DNA from: Trichomonas vaginalis G3
Taxonomy: Eukaryota; Parabasalia; Trichomonadida; Trichomonadidae
DNA length: 64,000 bases
Reading direction: 5' to 3'
Assembly (NCBI RefSeq): GCF_026262505.1
Contig: NC_067207.1
Span: 22,288,082-22,352,081 of the forward strand
Shown: positions 20,597 through 29,705 of the stretch, piece after piece
Layout of the letters: every line of letters starts with the position of its first letter
Numbering within the stretch: position 1 is the stretch's first letter
The notes under the pieces: model-generated
What the model saw: only the letters and a program-made list of their open reading frames with translations
Told to the model about the DNA's origin: nothing
The model's database searches: none
Program-made: the position numbers and the translations under genes

Positions 20597-21511
20597 TTAC
20601 AAGCGTTTTACATGGTATATGTTGTGAATTCGTGAAATTCTAAACAATTTCGTAGCTTCTATTTCTTCTTTTAGTATGTCAAAAGTTTTAACGATACCGA
20701 AGGTTTCTTTATATTTCTTCTTGACGTCAGATAGAAGGAAATCGTCAGCTGTTGGATAGTTTTTGTTTAGAAATGTCAACATGTCCATTTTATCTTCTGC
20801 TGGCTTTTCTGCTTCTTTCTTTAAATCTGCATAGTCGTTTCGCATACGTTCTATCTCTTTGACGGAGTAGTTATATTTCCTCATTGCTGCTTTACATTTA
20901 GAACATTGTGGGTTCATTTTTGCGTTATATTCTGAAACCTTACCTGCTAGTATGACTAAGGCGTCAATGGTTTTCTTCATCTCGAACATAGCGGGTCTTA
21001 TTTGTTCGTTCCATACCTTACCCCTACTATCTTTATCTCTTATTTCCCAAACACATTTTGCAACTAATGAAACAAAGTTGTCGTAGGTCTTAAATTCTTC
21101 GGATTTGTAAAGGTCAGAGATGTTCTTATATACCATGTCGCAGTCTTTGTCCATGACTTTGTGGTTGCAATGAAATCCAAGAAACTCATAGTTAACCTTT
21201 CGTATGAACTTCTTTATTTCTACTGAGTCAGTCAGTCCGACTTCTATTTCATCGAATTCTGGAATAGTGAGTTTTTGCTGTTGGATTTCAGGCAATTTGG
21301 GTAAATGGTCAATAATGTCCTGCATGTCGTAAAGATACTGTTCATTTGTTTCATCTTTCGCACTACAGTCTAAATTACTTGTTAAAAGTTCTTGCTTTAT
21401 CTTCTGGATTTTTGTTTCGAAAGTATATGAAGAAGGAATGAAGCTTTTCATCTCTACTAACATTGAAGTTGGGTTCATGACTAACGAGTTTGGTGCTGTT
21501 GTTGCTAACAT
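20597..21511 (-). CDS. Unknown protein with CxxC motif between repeat blocks
   Basis: 304 residues, flanked on both sides by palindromic repeat blocks. It is mostly helical and charged. A possible metal site is CSKCKAAMRK at about residues 202-211, and paired Cys/His residues occur earlier (GFHCNHKVMDKDCDM). The last ~60 residues (DDFLLSDVKKKYKETFG onward) look like a small winged-helix-like domain. The leader shows the shared A/T block ending GTAAGAACATG. No family recognised; placement between two KilA-N genes suggests the same accessory DNA-related module. Confidence 0.65.
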   Translation of the reverse strand: MLATTAPNSLVMNPTSMLVEMKSFIPSSYTFETKIQKIKQELLTSNLDCSAKDETNEQYLYDMQDIIDHLPKLPEIQQQKLTIPEFDEIEVGLTDSVEIKKFIRKVNYEFLGFHCNHKVMDKDCDMVYKNISDLYKSEEFKTYDNFVSLVAKCVWEIRDKDSRGKVWNEQIRPAMFEMKKTIDALVILAGKVSEYNAKMNPQCSKCKAAMRKYNYSVKEIERMRNDYADLKKEAEKPAEDKMDMLTFLNKNYPTADDFLLSDVKKKYKETFGIVKTFDILKEEIEATKLFRISRIHNIYHVKRL

Positions 21512-21544
21512 GTTCTTACAATAAAAATAAAAAATATTTTTTTA

Positions 21545-21930
21545 AAAAAACCAACTTTATTTTTTATTTCGGGAAAATTCATGATTTTCGAGAGTTTTAG
21601 ACCATGTTAGAAAACGTGTTAGAAAACATGTTAGATCTAACATTCTAACATAAACATTATTTTTGGTGTAAAATTCATGAAAATTCAAGAGTTTTAGACC
21701 ATGTTAGAAAACGTGTTAGAAAACATGTTAGATCTAACATTCTAACATAAAATATATTTTTTGGTCGTTTACACTCATTATGAAGAAGTCTTGACAAAAC
21801 ATTTACGAAGAAGTCTTGACAAAACATTTACGAAGAAGTCATGAAAATTCAAGAGGGTAGAAAACATGTTAGAAAACATGTTAGATCTAACATTCTAACA
21901 TAAACATTATTTTTGTCGAAAAAAATGGTT
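21545..21930. repeat. Internal palindromic repeat block
   Basis: Three TGTTAGATCTAACA modules (about 21,628, 21,726 and 21,870) and two to three AAGTCTTGACAAAACATTTA units fill the spacer between the unknown gene and the second KilA-N gene. Confidence 0.8.
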
Positions 21931-21933
21931 CAT

Positions 21934-22596
21934 TTACTCACAATATTTTTGTACAAAACGACCCCAAACTTTTAACCTCTCTTCTGCAGCTTCTAATGAA
22001 ATTTTAGCGAGTTCATATTCTCTAAATTCTCTCTTTAAATCTTCTTGTTCCCATTGGTCTAGTTCGTATGGAGAATCTCTATAACCAGAACATATCTCAC
22101 GTTCATGTTCTATTTGTTTTTCATGCATTTTTCTAACTTCTTCTTCAAACAAAGGTTTTGCATTCTCTACTGTATCTTCAAGTTCTTCTTCATCTAATTT
22201 CTCATGAACTTTCTTGTCTATGGAGTCCAGAATTTTTCCAACTGCTATGCAATATTTTGGAGAAGCCCACATTGCTATATAGTTTACAAGTCTTGGGTCT
22301 GCATACATTCCTCTAACCTGTTTGATTTCATCGGGAATTCCTGCATGAACTGTGTATAAAAAGCAACCCGCGGAATTCCGCGGGTTGGTATATTCTTCAC
22401 AAAATGCCTTAAAATACTCTTCCCAGGACTTATTTTCCAACAACCTTCTAAAGTCTTTCCTAAACTGCTGACACATATTTGTTACATTTATATAACCATC
22501 CTTGTCTCTACGTAAGACTTCAATACCGTTGTAAGTGCCTTTTGTGAATGTTTCGCCATTAGATTTGTTCGTGAACGTTTTTGCTTCGACTGTCAT
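21934..22596 (-). CDS. KilA-N domain protein (second copy)
   Basis: 220 residues. The N-terminal half is a typical KilA-N domain: GYINVTNMCQQFRKDFRRLL at about 34-53 and the core LVNYIAMWASPKYCIAVGKI at about 103-122. The C-terminal half is helical and very acidic/basic (EELEDTVENAKPLFEEEVRK). Between them the coding sequence carries a perfect 24-bp palindrome (22,364-22,387) translated as part of the protein. The C-terminal half and its 3' flank are almost identical to the KilA-N gene of element 2 (54,471-54,775), while the N-terminal halves differ: a mosaic. The leader shares the TTGTAAGAAC block. Confidence 0.85.
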   Translation of the reverse strand: MTVEAKTFTNKSNGETFTKGTYNGIEVLRRDKDGYINVTNMCQQFRKDFRRLLENKSWEEYFKAFCEEYTNPRNSAGCFLYTVHAGIPDEIKQVRGMYADPRLVNYIAMWASPKYCIAVGKILDSIDKKVHEKLDEEELEDTVENAKPLFEEEVRKMHEKQIEHEREICSGYRDSPYELDQWEQEDLKREFREYELAKISLEAAEERLKVWGRFVQKYCE

Positions 22597-22629
22597 TTCA
22601 GTTCTTACAATAAAAATAAAAAATATTTT

Positions 22630-22992
22630 TTGGTGGTACGTCGGACATTCGTTTGTGGCTTAACCGTCGGACATTCGTTTGTGGCTTAACCGTCGGACCA
22701 CAACGATAAAAATCTCATTTTAACTCACTTTTTCTATCTTAAGGAAATTCATGACAAATTCAACGGGTGAACTTTGTATAAAAAGCAACCCGCTGTTTTC
22801 CGCGGGTTGGTATATTCTTCACAAAATGCTTGTTTTGAGGTCGAGCCACTTTTGGCTCCACCTCTTTTTTCAACCAAAAACTCATTTTTGTCGAATTCAG
22901 CACAAAATTCATGAAAATTCAAGAGTTTTAGACCATGTTAGAAAACGTGTTAGAAAACGTGTTAGATCTAACATGCTAACATAAACATTATT
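22630..22992. repeat. Spacer with KilA-N fragments, hairpins and palindromic repeat
   Basis: 22,633-22,700 holds two to three copies of gtcggacattcgtttgtgg. 22,770-22,830 repeats part of the adjacent KilA-N gene including its palindrome in imperfect form (8-bp stem, 22,786-22,809). 22,830-22,863 matches the corresponding part of the element 2 KilA-N gene, including its hairpin (11-bp stem with one mismatch). One TGTTAGATCTAACA-type module follows at about 22,960. Confidence 0.8.
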
Positions 22993-22994
22993 TT

Positions 22995-23854
22995 TCAATA
23001 CTTTTTCAGCACTTCTCCGTAGTTATATATGAAAGACAATTCGAGATAAAAGTCGTAGTACAATGGAACAATATGTTGCACACCATTTGTTGTGAACCAA
23101 ACTTGAAAGTCAGAGAAACTGTTACTCGGTGGTTCATAGAATTTAGAAGCAAAGTCATAAAAGTCCTTACCAATACAAAGAAAACTATTGTTGCTTGAAC
23201 TGAAACTTGCATGACACATGACATTTTGAGGGTCAAACACGTTTCTATAAACTGTCAAATCTGTTGGTGGGCGTATAAACCAGAACGGACCGTCAGGTGG
23301 TAATGGTTCGTTCTGGTTTAGTAACCGAAGAAATTGTGCCCAAGAACGTTTGTCTACTTGCCAAAATAAAAACTGTGTATCTCTTGGAGGGTTATTTTCA
23401 ATCCTTTGAAATGAAACTGTGGAGTTCATCTTGTCATATTCTAGTTTCAGATAGTATGTTCCATTTAGTAAAGAATCGTATTTTCTTGAAATTCCCAGTA
23501 GTATTTGTTTATTTGAGTTTGAAAGTCATTTAGAGTCTTCTCAAGACTTTCGTCTGAACGAACCGTAAAGATTCTCATTTCATCAAATTTGTCTAGTAGA
23601 CCGTCAGAACCTCTATATTGCCCATGAAAATATACCGCAAACATAAACGCGTTAGTTCTTTTTGAAAACAAAACTCTTCTAAATCCTATTGCCTTTGCAT
23701 CTGAAGGACTTTGAAGCCAACGAATTGGAAAGTCAAAGCGGTAGGAGCCGGATGAAATTTCTTCATCTGATATAGTCCTACCAGCGTTTGTAAAGATATA
23801 GTCTAACGGTTTTGTATCTGTTACATTTGTTCTTTGTTTTTCAACCTGAAACAT
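22995..23854 (-). pseudogene. Minor-capsid-like gene, paralogue 1
   Basis: It matches, along its whole length, the gene at 28,073-28,922: shared blocks include TKPLD, AIGFRR, NNSFLC/QNSFLC, YEPPS and LELSFIYNY. The pattern of beta strands, a DFQVWFTT block and a penton-like LYYDFYLELSF end suggests a virion surface or minor capsid role; this is inference from context. The copy is broken, about one break. Leader: CAGTATATTTTTACATATAT just before the start, a promoter-like motif found before many genes of this element. Confidence 0.6.
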
Positions 23855-23888
23855 TTAATATATGTAAAAATATACTGTTTTAAAAAAT

Positions 23889-24474
23889 GTTTTAAAATGG
23901 TATGCCATATAGCTTCTTGAATTTGTTGAGAAATATATGAACGTGTTTTCCATCTGTATCTCTAGTGTTTACATAAGCATAGCCCGCCTTAGTAAAACAT
24001 ACTTGTAATTTCCTATAGTTTACGCCGGTATAAAGGTAGAAAGAGTCCTTCTTCGCTATAGTAGTAAAACTCAAACGTATGCTTACCATAGTCTGTAATT
24101 TCAATTGCTTCATCTTCTAGTTCGTCGACAAATTCGAATACAATATCTCTAAATTTGCCTATGTTCTTACTGTTTTCAGAACAAGTGACCCAACGTAAGT
24201 TTTCAAGTCTATTGTCGTTTCTTATATGGTTTATGTGGTCTACAAAAGGTAGATTGTTAGGGTTTGGTATAAAATGAGTTGCAATGACAACATGTTTAAA
24301 ATAGTGTTTTCCACCAATCCTCATCCTAGCATATCCGTCATTTTGCTCCCATTCGCTTAAAACTCTTTTTGTCTTTTTGTTTCTGACTTCAAATGACTCA
24401 CAACAGTGAATTTCATATTTCTCATCTAACAAACAAGTTTCCCAACGGTCTTCTCCAACAAACTCAGCGTACAT
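23889..24474 (-). CDS. HNH endonuclease (NUMOD4/HNH_3-like)
   Basis: It starts at 24,474 (MYAEFVGEDRWETC). Residues ~5-60 resemble a NUMOD4-type module (sequence of type VRNKKTKRVLSEW ... DGYARMRIGGKHYFKHVV), followed by the HNH core VDHINHIRNDNRLENLRWVT at about 76-95. Such enzymes nick or cut DNA and often spread as homing endonucleases. The 3' part appears broken (about one break) but the catalytic core is open. An internally deleted copy of the same gene lies immediately upstream at 24,505-24,605, indicating a past tandem duplication. Its element-borne setting could support inter-element gene spread. Confidence 0.8.
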
Positions 24475-24504
24475 TTCAAATAAAATAAAAAAATATTTTT
24501 TTTA

Positions 24505-24605
24505 AAAAATGTTTTATTTTAAATGGTATGCCATTTCATATTTCTCATCTGTAACAAACAAGTTTCCCAACGGTCTTTTCCAACAAACTCAGCGTACAGT
24601 TCAAA
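24505..24605 (-). pseudogene. Internally deleted copy of the HNH gene
   Basis: The 3' end of the HNH gene (atggtatgccat) is joined here to its 5' coding end (catatttctcatctg...cagcgtac) and to a leader like that of the full gene. Only about 80 coding bases remain. It is a relic of a direct duplication followed by loss of the middle. Confidence 0.75.
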
Positions 24606-24630
24606 TAAAAATAAAAATATACTGTTTTCT

Positions 24631-25215
24631 TTACTTAACATAACCACCAGCTACCATAAGTCTTTGACGCCAACCCATACCAGCTAATGAAGGTTGACTT
24701 GGTTTAGTTTCCAAACTAAACTTTGGTTTTGGTTTATCTTCAGTTTTTGGTTTTTCTTCTTCTATCGGTTTTTCGTCACTTTTCGGTTCATCTGACTTTA
24801 CCTCACTTGCAGGTTTAGTTGTGTCGTCAACATCTTCATAAATATCATATGCCATTTGTTTTTGTTTTCCTTTCAACTTTTTGTGTTTGTTGTAAAGTTT
24901 AGAATATTTTGACTCTAAGTCAATGAGATGTTCTATAATGAACTGTTGGTCCGTGAAGAATACCTTCCCATCTGTTGTCTCATAAACTCCTTCAGACTTC
25001 AATATTTTATTTGTGAGAGTCTGTTTCTTTTTTGAGATACTAGCCGTTCCATTTCTATGAAAAGTGACTTTGTAGTTAGGGTTTGTATTTCCAGACCTGG
25101 CACTTTCTATTATTGAATTTTTTTCTTCATCTGTAAGTTCTTTGACAGGTTTTGACAATGGTTCTGAACTTTTTGTTTGTGGTGTCAAATCTACCGTTTC
25201 AACTTCTTCGGTCAT
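24631..25215 (-). CDS. Hydrophilic small protein, unknown
   Basis: 194 residues. N-terminal ~35 and C-terminal ~70 residues are disordered (Lys, Pro, Glu repeats such as PKTEDKPKPKF); the middle (about 45-125) has a compact basic stretch followed by a helix (FIIEHLIDLESKYSKLYNKH). It ends with an aromatic/Gly patch. The leader AAATTTTTTACTGAGATGAA is shared with the next gene upstream (25,235-25,390). Possibly comparable in position to the 122-residue minus-strand protein of element 2 (45,521). No family recognised. Confidence 0.6.
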   Translation of the reverse strand: MTEEVETVDLTPQTKSSEPLSKPVKELTDEEKNSIIESARSGNTNPNYKVTFHRNGTASISKKKQTLTNKILKSEGVYETTDGKVFFTDQQFIIEHLIDLESKYSKLYNKHKKLKGKQKQMAYDIYEDVDDTTKPASEVKSDEPKSDEKPIEEEKPKTEDKPKPKFSLETKPSQPSLAGMGWRQRLMVAGGYVK

Positions 25216-25234
25216 TTCATCTCAGTAAAAAATT

Positions 25235-25390
25235 TTAGTTTGGTTTGTTTTCAACTGGTTGTTGTTGTTTTTTAAGTCGGTCTAAAACTTCTTGAGGTAT
25301 AGGAAGAACTTGACAAACACGTGGTTGTGTAACTGCTGGAAGCCGACAAATCCATCTTGAGCCCATTTGTCTCAATGCTGTATTGTTCAT
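25235..25390 (-). CDS. 51-residue small protein
   Basis: A short frame from ATG 25,390 to TAA 25,235, reading MNNTALRQMGSRWICRLPAV and ending in a Gln/Pro/Asn tail. It fits exactly between its neighbours with 19-bp gaps, and the leader before the start is nearly identical to that before 25,215 (TTTTTACTGAGATGAA), which argues that it is real. Function unknown; two cysteines are the only notable residues. Confidence 0.6.
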   Translation of the reverse strand: MNNTALRQMGSRWICRLPAVTQPRVCQVLPIPQEVLDRLKKQQQPVENKPN

Positions 25391-25409
25391 TTCATCTCAG
25401 TAAAAAAAT

Positions 25410-25811
25410 TTACATTCCCCACGTTTGAGGCGGTTGCGGTTGGTTGTTGTTTACCCACTGTTGTGCATGGTTATATCCTCTGTTAAAGAATCTTTCACCT
25501 TGGTCCATATAGTGTCCTGCTTGGTTATAGTAGTCATTTGCTTTGTTATAGTAGTTTCCTGCTTCTCTTCCTACATTGTCCATCCATCCTTGAACTTTTC
25601 CTCTTGTTTCAGGATTTGGAATAAGATTTGCTGCATCTCGTGCTACATCCCAACCTTTCTGTACAGTTTGTATAATAGGTTGTGCTTTCTCTTTAAGTAT
25701 ACCTAATGTACTCAAAATCTTCCTTCCAACTCCAAATACACCTCTGGCTATTGTTCCCACTGCGGGCAAAAATCTGGATGCAACTCCTGCTAATGCGCCA
25801 AATAAACCCAT
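25410..25811 (-). CDS. Gly/Arg-rich amphipathic protein, virion-type candidate
   Basis: 133 residues. The first ~45 residues are hydrophobic and glycine-rich with regularly spaced Arg/Lys (MGLFGALAGVASRFLPAVGT), predicting an amphipathic membrane-active helix; the rest is Asn/Gln/Tyr-rich helical repeat (YYNKANDYYNQAGHYMDQGE). It resembles in plan the smaller 28,927 protein and the two small proteins of element 2 at 45,958 and 46,215. In related viruses, peptides of this kind disrupt membranes at entry or condense DNA; this role is inferred. Confidence 0.6.
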   Translation of the reverse strand: MGLFGALAGVASRFLPAVGTIARGVFGVGRKILSTLGILKEKAQPIIQTVQKGWDVARDAANLIPNPETRGKVQGWMDNVGREAGNYYNKANDYYNQAGHYMDQGERFFNRGYNHAQQWVNNNQPQPPQTWGM

Positions 25812-25828
25812 TTCTTATGGGTTAAAAA

Positions 25829-26772
25829 ATGACGAATCCAAACAAGGACCCCTATGTTTCTAAAGCGACAAAGAAAGCACTCATGGTAAAAATCTTAGTT
25901 CAACACCAAATGCTTGGTTTATGGATATCTTGGAAAACATTCCGAGGTATAGAGAAGATGGACCACCATACTGGCTAATATTTGTTGGTCAAAACACAAG
26001 ATACTGAAGCCCCATCATTCCAAAAATATTTGATGTGAAAACTGCTTTGACAATATTCGTTGACAAATACCATCAACAAAACTGACATCTGACTATGAAA
26101 GTTCTTTCAAATCAGACGATGTAAAAAACTATCTGCGTTCAAAAAATGTAAACCAATATTTCATTGTCGACCAAAACCATTCTGCTCTTGGTGTCATTGA
26201 CAGTTGTATAAAAATCTTAAGACTTAAACCAACCACAAGGTTGAAGCAAATGAAATGTCATATGACGACAAGTATAGACACTTCTCCATGGCAAAGATGA
26301 GACAAGTTTTAAATATTTACAATAGCCGTAAACAAAAAGGTTTGGGAAACCACTCCCCCGAAGAAATGAAAAACAACCCTGACTTAGAGAAAGACTATAT
26401 ATTTAATAGTTTAGTCAAAAGAGACAAACAAGAAAGAATGCCAGGCTTCAAACTTAAGAAAGGTGACAAAGTAAAAATAGAAATACCTAAACGCGACCCA
26501 TATGAAAATACTATTGACTATGACAACAATGGAACTCGACAGGTACTCACGTTCGTGTTCGTAAAAATAGAAGAAAGTATACAAGAGAATATTATGAAGT
26601 TTTAGGCAAACATGGCAAAATGTACAGACTGCAAGCAGAAGATAAAACTACTATTGTCAGACCTCGTTTCAAACTTGTTAAGGTTCAAGGTGGTATACTT
26701 TCAAAGACAGTTCCTAACAAATATAAGACAACTCCTGACGAATATGCTAAAGAAGTTGAAAATGACGACTAA
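25829..26772 (+). pseudogene. Integrase (retroviral-type rve family) remnant
   Basis: Segments typical of the Maverick/Polinton integrase core are visible: a YWLIFVGQNTRY strand, then a stretch with a YFIVDQNHSALGVID motif, and a C-terminal SH3/chromo-like basic region (FKLKKGDKVKIEIPKRDPYE). In the family this DDE enzyme processes the terminal repeats and makes 6-bp staggered cuts, consistent with the aatgca duplication. The copy is broken, about four or five breaks, so this element would depend on another copy for movement. It is convergent with the tail-fibre-like gene. Confidence 0.8.
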
Positions 26773-28054
26773 GCAATTCTATACCATGCGTAAACTGTCA
26801 TGTAAGGTGGCATGTAGTCTTTACTTTGTCCCGTTGTTTGTGTATATCCTGTAACGCGATGTGTATGGTTTCCATCTCCCTGAGTGTCACTCCAGTAACA
26901 ATTTATAGCAAACTGAACGTCGTCTTTAACATCATATCCTTTACCTTTTTTCAAGGCGTGCCAATCCCAAAATTTATGCTTATGCCAACCTGCTTGAGAT
27001 GTACTTAAATCTATGTAGTGACTGTGTGCAGGTAAATTTTCACCTGAAATCGTTTTACTTCCACCTGTTTCCTTTGAAGAGTTTGCACAATACAAAAACC
27101 TGTCGACTATTTGAGTCCAAGTTCCGAGACCAAGTACTACTTCTGGTCTGGTAGAGTTCATTGACGTGTAAATAGAACCTATAGGATATAGTGTTTGAAG
27201 TATTTCTGTCTTTAACGTTTGAAGCTCTGTTTTGTCAGCTTTTTTATCTAACTCATCGTTAACATATGTTTTTCAGCTTTTTTATCTAACTCATCGTTAA
27301 CATATGTTTTGTCAGCTTTCTTATCATATAAATCTTGAGCAGTGAATTTAACATTGTTTTCATCCTCCATGACATAGACATTTCTACATCTAGTGTATTT
27401 CATCGTCGTTATGTCTTCATCCGATGTTAAACCTTGTGGAAAGTTAGGAGGTTTCCAATTTAATACATCCCCACCAGTTCCATCAGGTTCTTCAACCGTT
27501 CCTGCAATATTTTCTATACCAACAGTTGCGAAGAAATCGTGTGTATGTCCAACGTCACTTTTCTTGTTTAAGGTTTCTTGTAAGTTTGTAATATTTGCAA
27601 TGGTATGTGTATGAGTCTTTTTAGAATATTCGTTTTCAGCTCTTGTCACTTCACTTGACATTTTATTGTCAACATATGTTTTGTCTGCTAGTTCAGGATG
27701 AGTATGTTCTTTCGTTGCATATGTTGCATCTGCTCTGTCATGTTCTTCTTGAACTTTTTCAATGACATACTCTTTGTCAGCTTTGTTGTCAACATCTGCT
27801 TTCAAAAGAAGTTCTTTTATAGGTTTCTCGTTTAAAGTTCCTTTTGTTGGATTTACACAGACAGTATGGTTCTTGTTGTCTTGAAATAGAAACTCGTCTG
27901 TCATTGGGTTTATCGTCAGTTTTAAGTTTCCTTCTTTCAATGACTCAGATATCTTAGAATAGTTTGAAAAGTTTGTTGTGTTCTTATTTAGAGCTTGCAA
28001 AATGAGTTGTCGGTTGTGTTTTATTTCTCTCATAGACGCTGTTTCTTTCGACAT
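26769..28054 (-). pseudogene. Phage-tail-fibre/collar-like protein gene
   Basis: The C-terminal part has the tail-collar/Gp10-type pattern: NSTRPEVVLGLGTWTQIVDR, histidine pairs (LPAHSH, GNHTHR) and PPYMTVYAWYRI at the end. The N-terminal part carries short repeats of the form ADKTYVNDELDKKA and THTH motifs, typical of trimeric fibre stalks. It is broken, about one break, near a small internal duplication. An open homologue is at 53,150 in element 2. In phages such fibres bind host receptors; here it suggests a virion spike or surface-attachment protein. Its start shares an 18-bp gap with the divergent gene at 28,073. Confidence 0.75.
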
Positions 28055-28072
28055 TTTTATTCTAGATAAAAT
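28055..28072. promoter_or_regulatory. 18-bp bidirectional promoter gap
   Basis: Two divergent genes start at 28,054 (minus) and 28,073 (plus), leaving only TTTTTATTCTAGATAAAA-type sequence between them. Each start is therefore preceded by a T-rich TTTTTAT or TTTTATC block at the spacing seen elsewhere in the element. Confidence 0.5.
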
Positions 28073-28922
28073 ATGCTTTCAATAGAAAAAGAAAATTCAA
28101 GAGTTGCTACAACTAAACCATTAGATGAACTTTTTACGAATGTCGGTCAAAAGTTTGAGACAGAGACCGTAAAGCATGAAGGCTATCGTTTTGACTACCC
28201 ATTGAGATGGTTAAGAGACCCATCCGTCACAAAAGCTATTGGCTTTCGTAGAATGAAATTCATTTCAGAAGCCATACATGGTTTCCCATTTACGGTCGCT
28301 TTTGAAATTCGATACTATAACAAAGAAAAACGTACGTATGAGAAATTTGAACAGGGAAAAACTTTTACAAGTTAGTTTGCTTGTAAACTTAGAAACAACT
28401 CTTCAAGCTTTTCAAGAAAAAATAAACGATATCTATCTCGAATATGCAAAACAGTACAACATTGACGAAGGAGAGTACCATCTCGATATTTTATATGACA
28501 GGAAAAATGCAACTGTTAAAATCAATAGAATAGAAGACCTTGGAGAAGACGTTTATATTTCTACAAAATATAACAACTTGGCATGGTATAGATTTTTGAG
28601 GATGTTAAATCAGCCTGCAGAATATCCAGTACACCCGAACTTTTATGAAGTCGAAAACCCTAATGGAACATATGAAAATGTTTTCGACTCAGATGCTATT
28701 ATAGTTCATGCTTCATTTTCTGGCGCCCAAAACTCTTTCTTATGCTTGGCAAATGACTTTTACGAAAAACCTACAAAGTTATACGAACCACCAAGTGGAA
28801 GTATTTCAGACTTTCAAGTATGGTTTACTACAGATGGAAGAAAGAGAATAATTCCATTATACCACGCGTTTTACTTAGAACTTAGTTTCATATACAACTA
28901 CTATCGAACGGTAAAAATATGA
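28073..28922 (+). pseudogene. Minor-capsid-like gene, paralogue 2
   Basis: Homologous along its length to 22,995-23,854, with shared TKPLD, YRFD(Y/F)P, KAIGFRR, FYEKP/FYEPP and LELSFIYNY blocks. It has a helical AFQEKINDIYLEYA segment in the middle and beta-rich ends. It is broken, about one break. As a paralogue pair within one element, the two may once have formed different vertices or layers of a virion (inference). Confidence 0.6.
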
Positions 28923-28926
28923 TTTT

Positions 28927-29169
28927 TTAATACGGTTGAGGTGTTGGATTTGGTTGCCAACTAGACTGTGGTGCAGGTTCAGGCTGTTGTATAACAGGAG
29001 CTTGTTCTTCTGGTTCAGGGTCTTTAGGTATAATACCAACAAGCTGACCTACCCTTTTACCAATATTTTTGACTCCGTTCCATACTCCCCTTCCTACGGT
29101 TTTTATTCCATTCCATATACCTCTTCCAACATTTCGAAAGAAGTTTCCAATACTACTGAAGAAACCCAT
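28927..29169 (-). CDS. Small amphipathic cationic protein
   Basis: 80 residues beginning MGFFSSIGNFFRNVGRGIWN, with a repeated pattern Gly-x-x-x-Gly-(Ile/Val)-Trp-Asn-Gly that forms an amphipathic, positively charged helix to about residue 45, then a Pro/Gln tail. It is convergent with and 4 bp from the minor-capsid-like gene. It is comparable in plan to 45,958 and 46,215 in element 2. Candidate membrane-lytic or DNA-condensing virion peptide (inference). Leader: AGATTTTTACATATAG before the start. Confidence 0.65.
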   Translation of the reverse strand: MGFFSSIGNFFRNVGRGIWNGIKTVGRGVWNGVKNIGKRVGQLVGIIPKDPEPEEQAPVIQQPEPAPQSSWQPNPTPQPY

Positions 29170-29187
29170 TTTACTATATGTAAAAAT

Positions 29188-29550
29188 CTAATGTCCGCCT
29201 AGTCTCTTACGTTTCCTGTTGAGTTCCATAGCATTCTTTAACTGGAGCTCATACATTCTATTTCTCCTCTGATAGAAAACATATTCTGGGTCAACTCCTG
29301 TGTTCGCGTCATCTGCATAGAGTTGTTTATATCCGACTTCAGGGTTTGTATAAAACTCTTTCCATCTCATATTTGCATACCATGGTGGTAAGCCTAACGC
29401 AGCGTCATTTGACATGGCAGTTTGCATTTGTACATCTGTTGGCACTTGACCATAGTTTGCCATTGCAGTTTGTATTCTAACTTCATTTGGAATATTCTCT
29501 GGGTTTGGTTGTCCAGGTTGCTGTGCATTCGCTAAGTTCTGTGCGTCCAT
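29188..29550 (-). CDS. Small protein with internal VQxQTAM repeat, unknown
   Basis: 120 residues. A short duplication is visible (VRIQTAMANYG and VQMQTAMSNDA, residues ~28-50), then an aromatic segment (PPWYANMRWKEFYTNPEVGY) and a basic tail (NRKRKRLGG). The tail suggests nucleic-acid or capsid contact. It lies in the run of small minus-strand genes between the capsid-like and methylase genes. No family recognised. Confidence 0.6.
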   Translation of the reverse strand: MDAQNLANAQQPGQPNPENIPNEVRIQTAMANYGQVPTDVQMQTAMSNDAALGLPPWYANMRWKEFYTNPEVGYKQLYADDANTGVDPEYVFYQRRNRMYELQLKNAMELNRKRKRLGGH

Positions 29551-29573
29551 TTAATATTAGATAAAAATATCTC

Positions 29574-29705
29574 TTACGAGTACATATGCTGAACATTTGC
29601 AGGCATTGGTTCATCTTCATATTCTCTATATCTTTCTGCCACGTCAAATAAGTAAATGACACAATGGAAAAAACCTAAAACAAGTAGTCCTATTTCAAAC
29701 CACAT
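29574..29705 (-). CDS. 43-residue single-pass membrane protein
   Basis: A short frame from ATG 29,705 to TAA 29,574. Residues 2-20 (WFEIGLLVLGFFHCVIYLF) form a clear membrane helix, and the remainder is acidic (ERYREYEDEP). The start lies inside the 3' end of the methylase gene, overlapping it by 16 bp, a spacing typical of compact viral gene clusters. Function unknown; small membrane proteins are frequent virion or egress components. Confidence 0.6.
   Translation of the reverse strand: MWFEIGLLVLGFFHCVIYLFDVAERYREYEDEPMPANVQHMYS

Noticed and set aside
26769-28054. Bacteriophage contamination as the source of the tail-fibre-like gene.
   Set aside because: A homologue is embedded in element 2, both use the same AT-rich leaders as neighbouring element genes, and base composition fits the surroundings.
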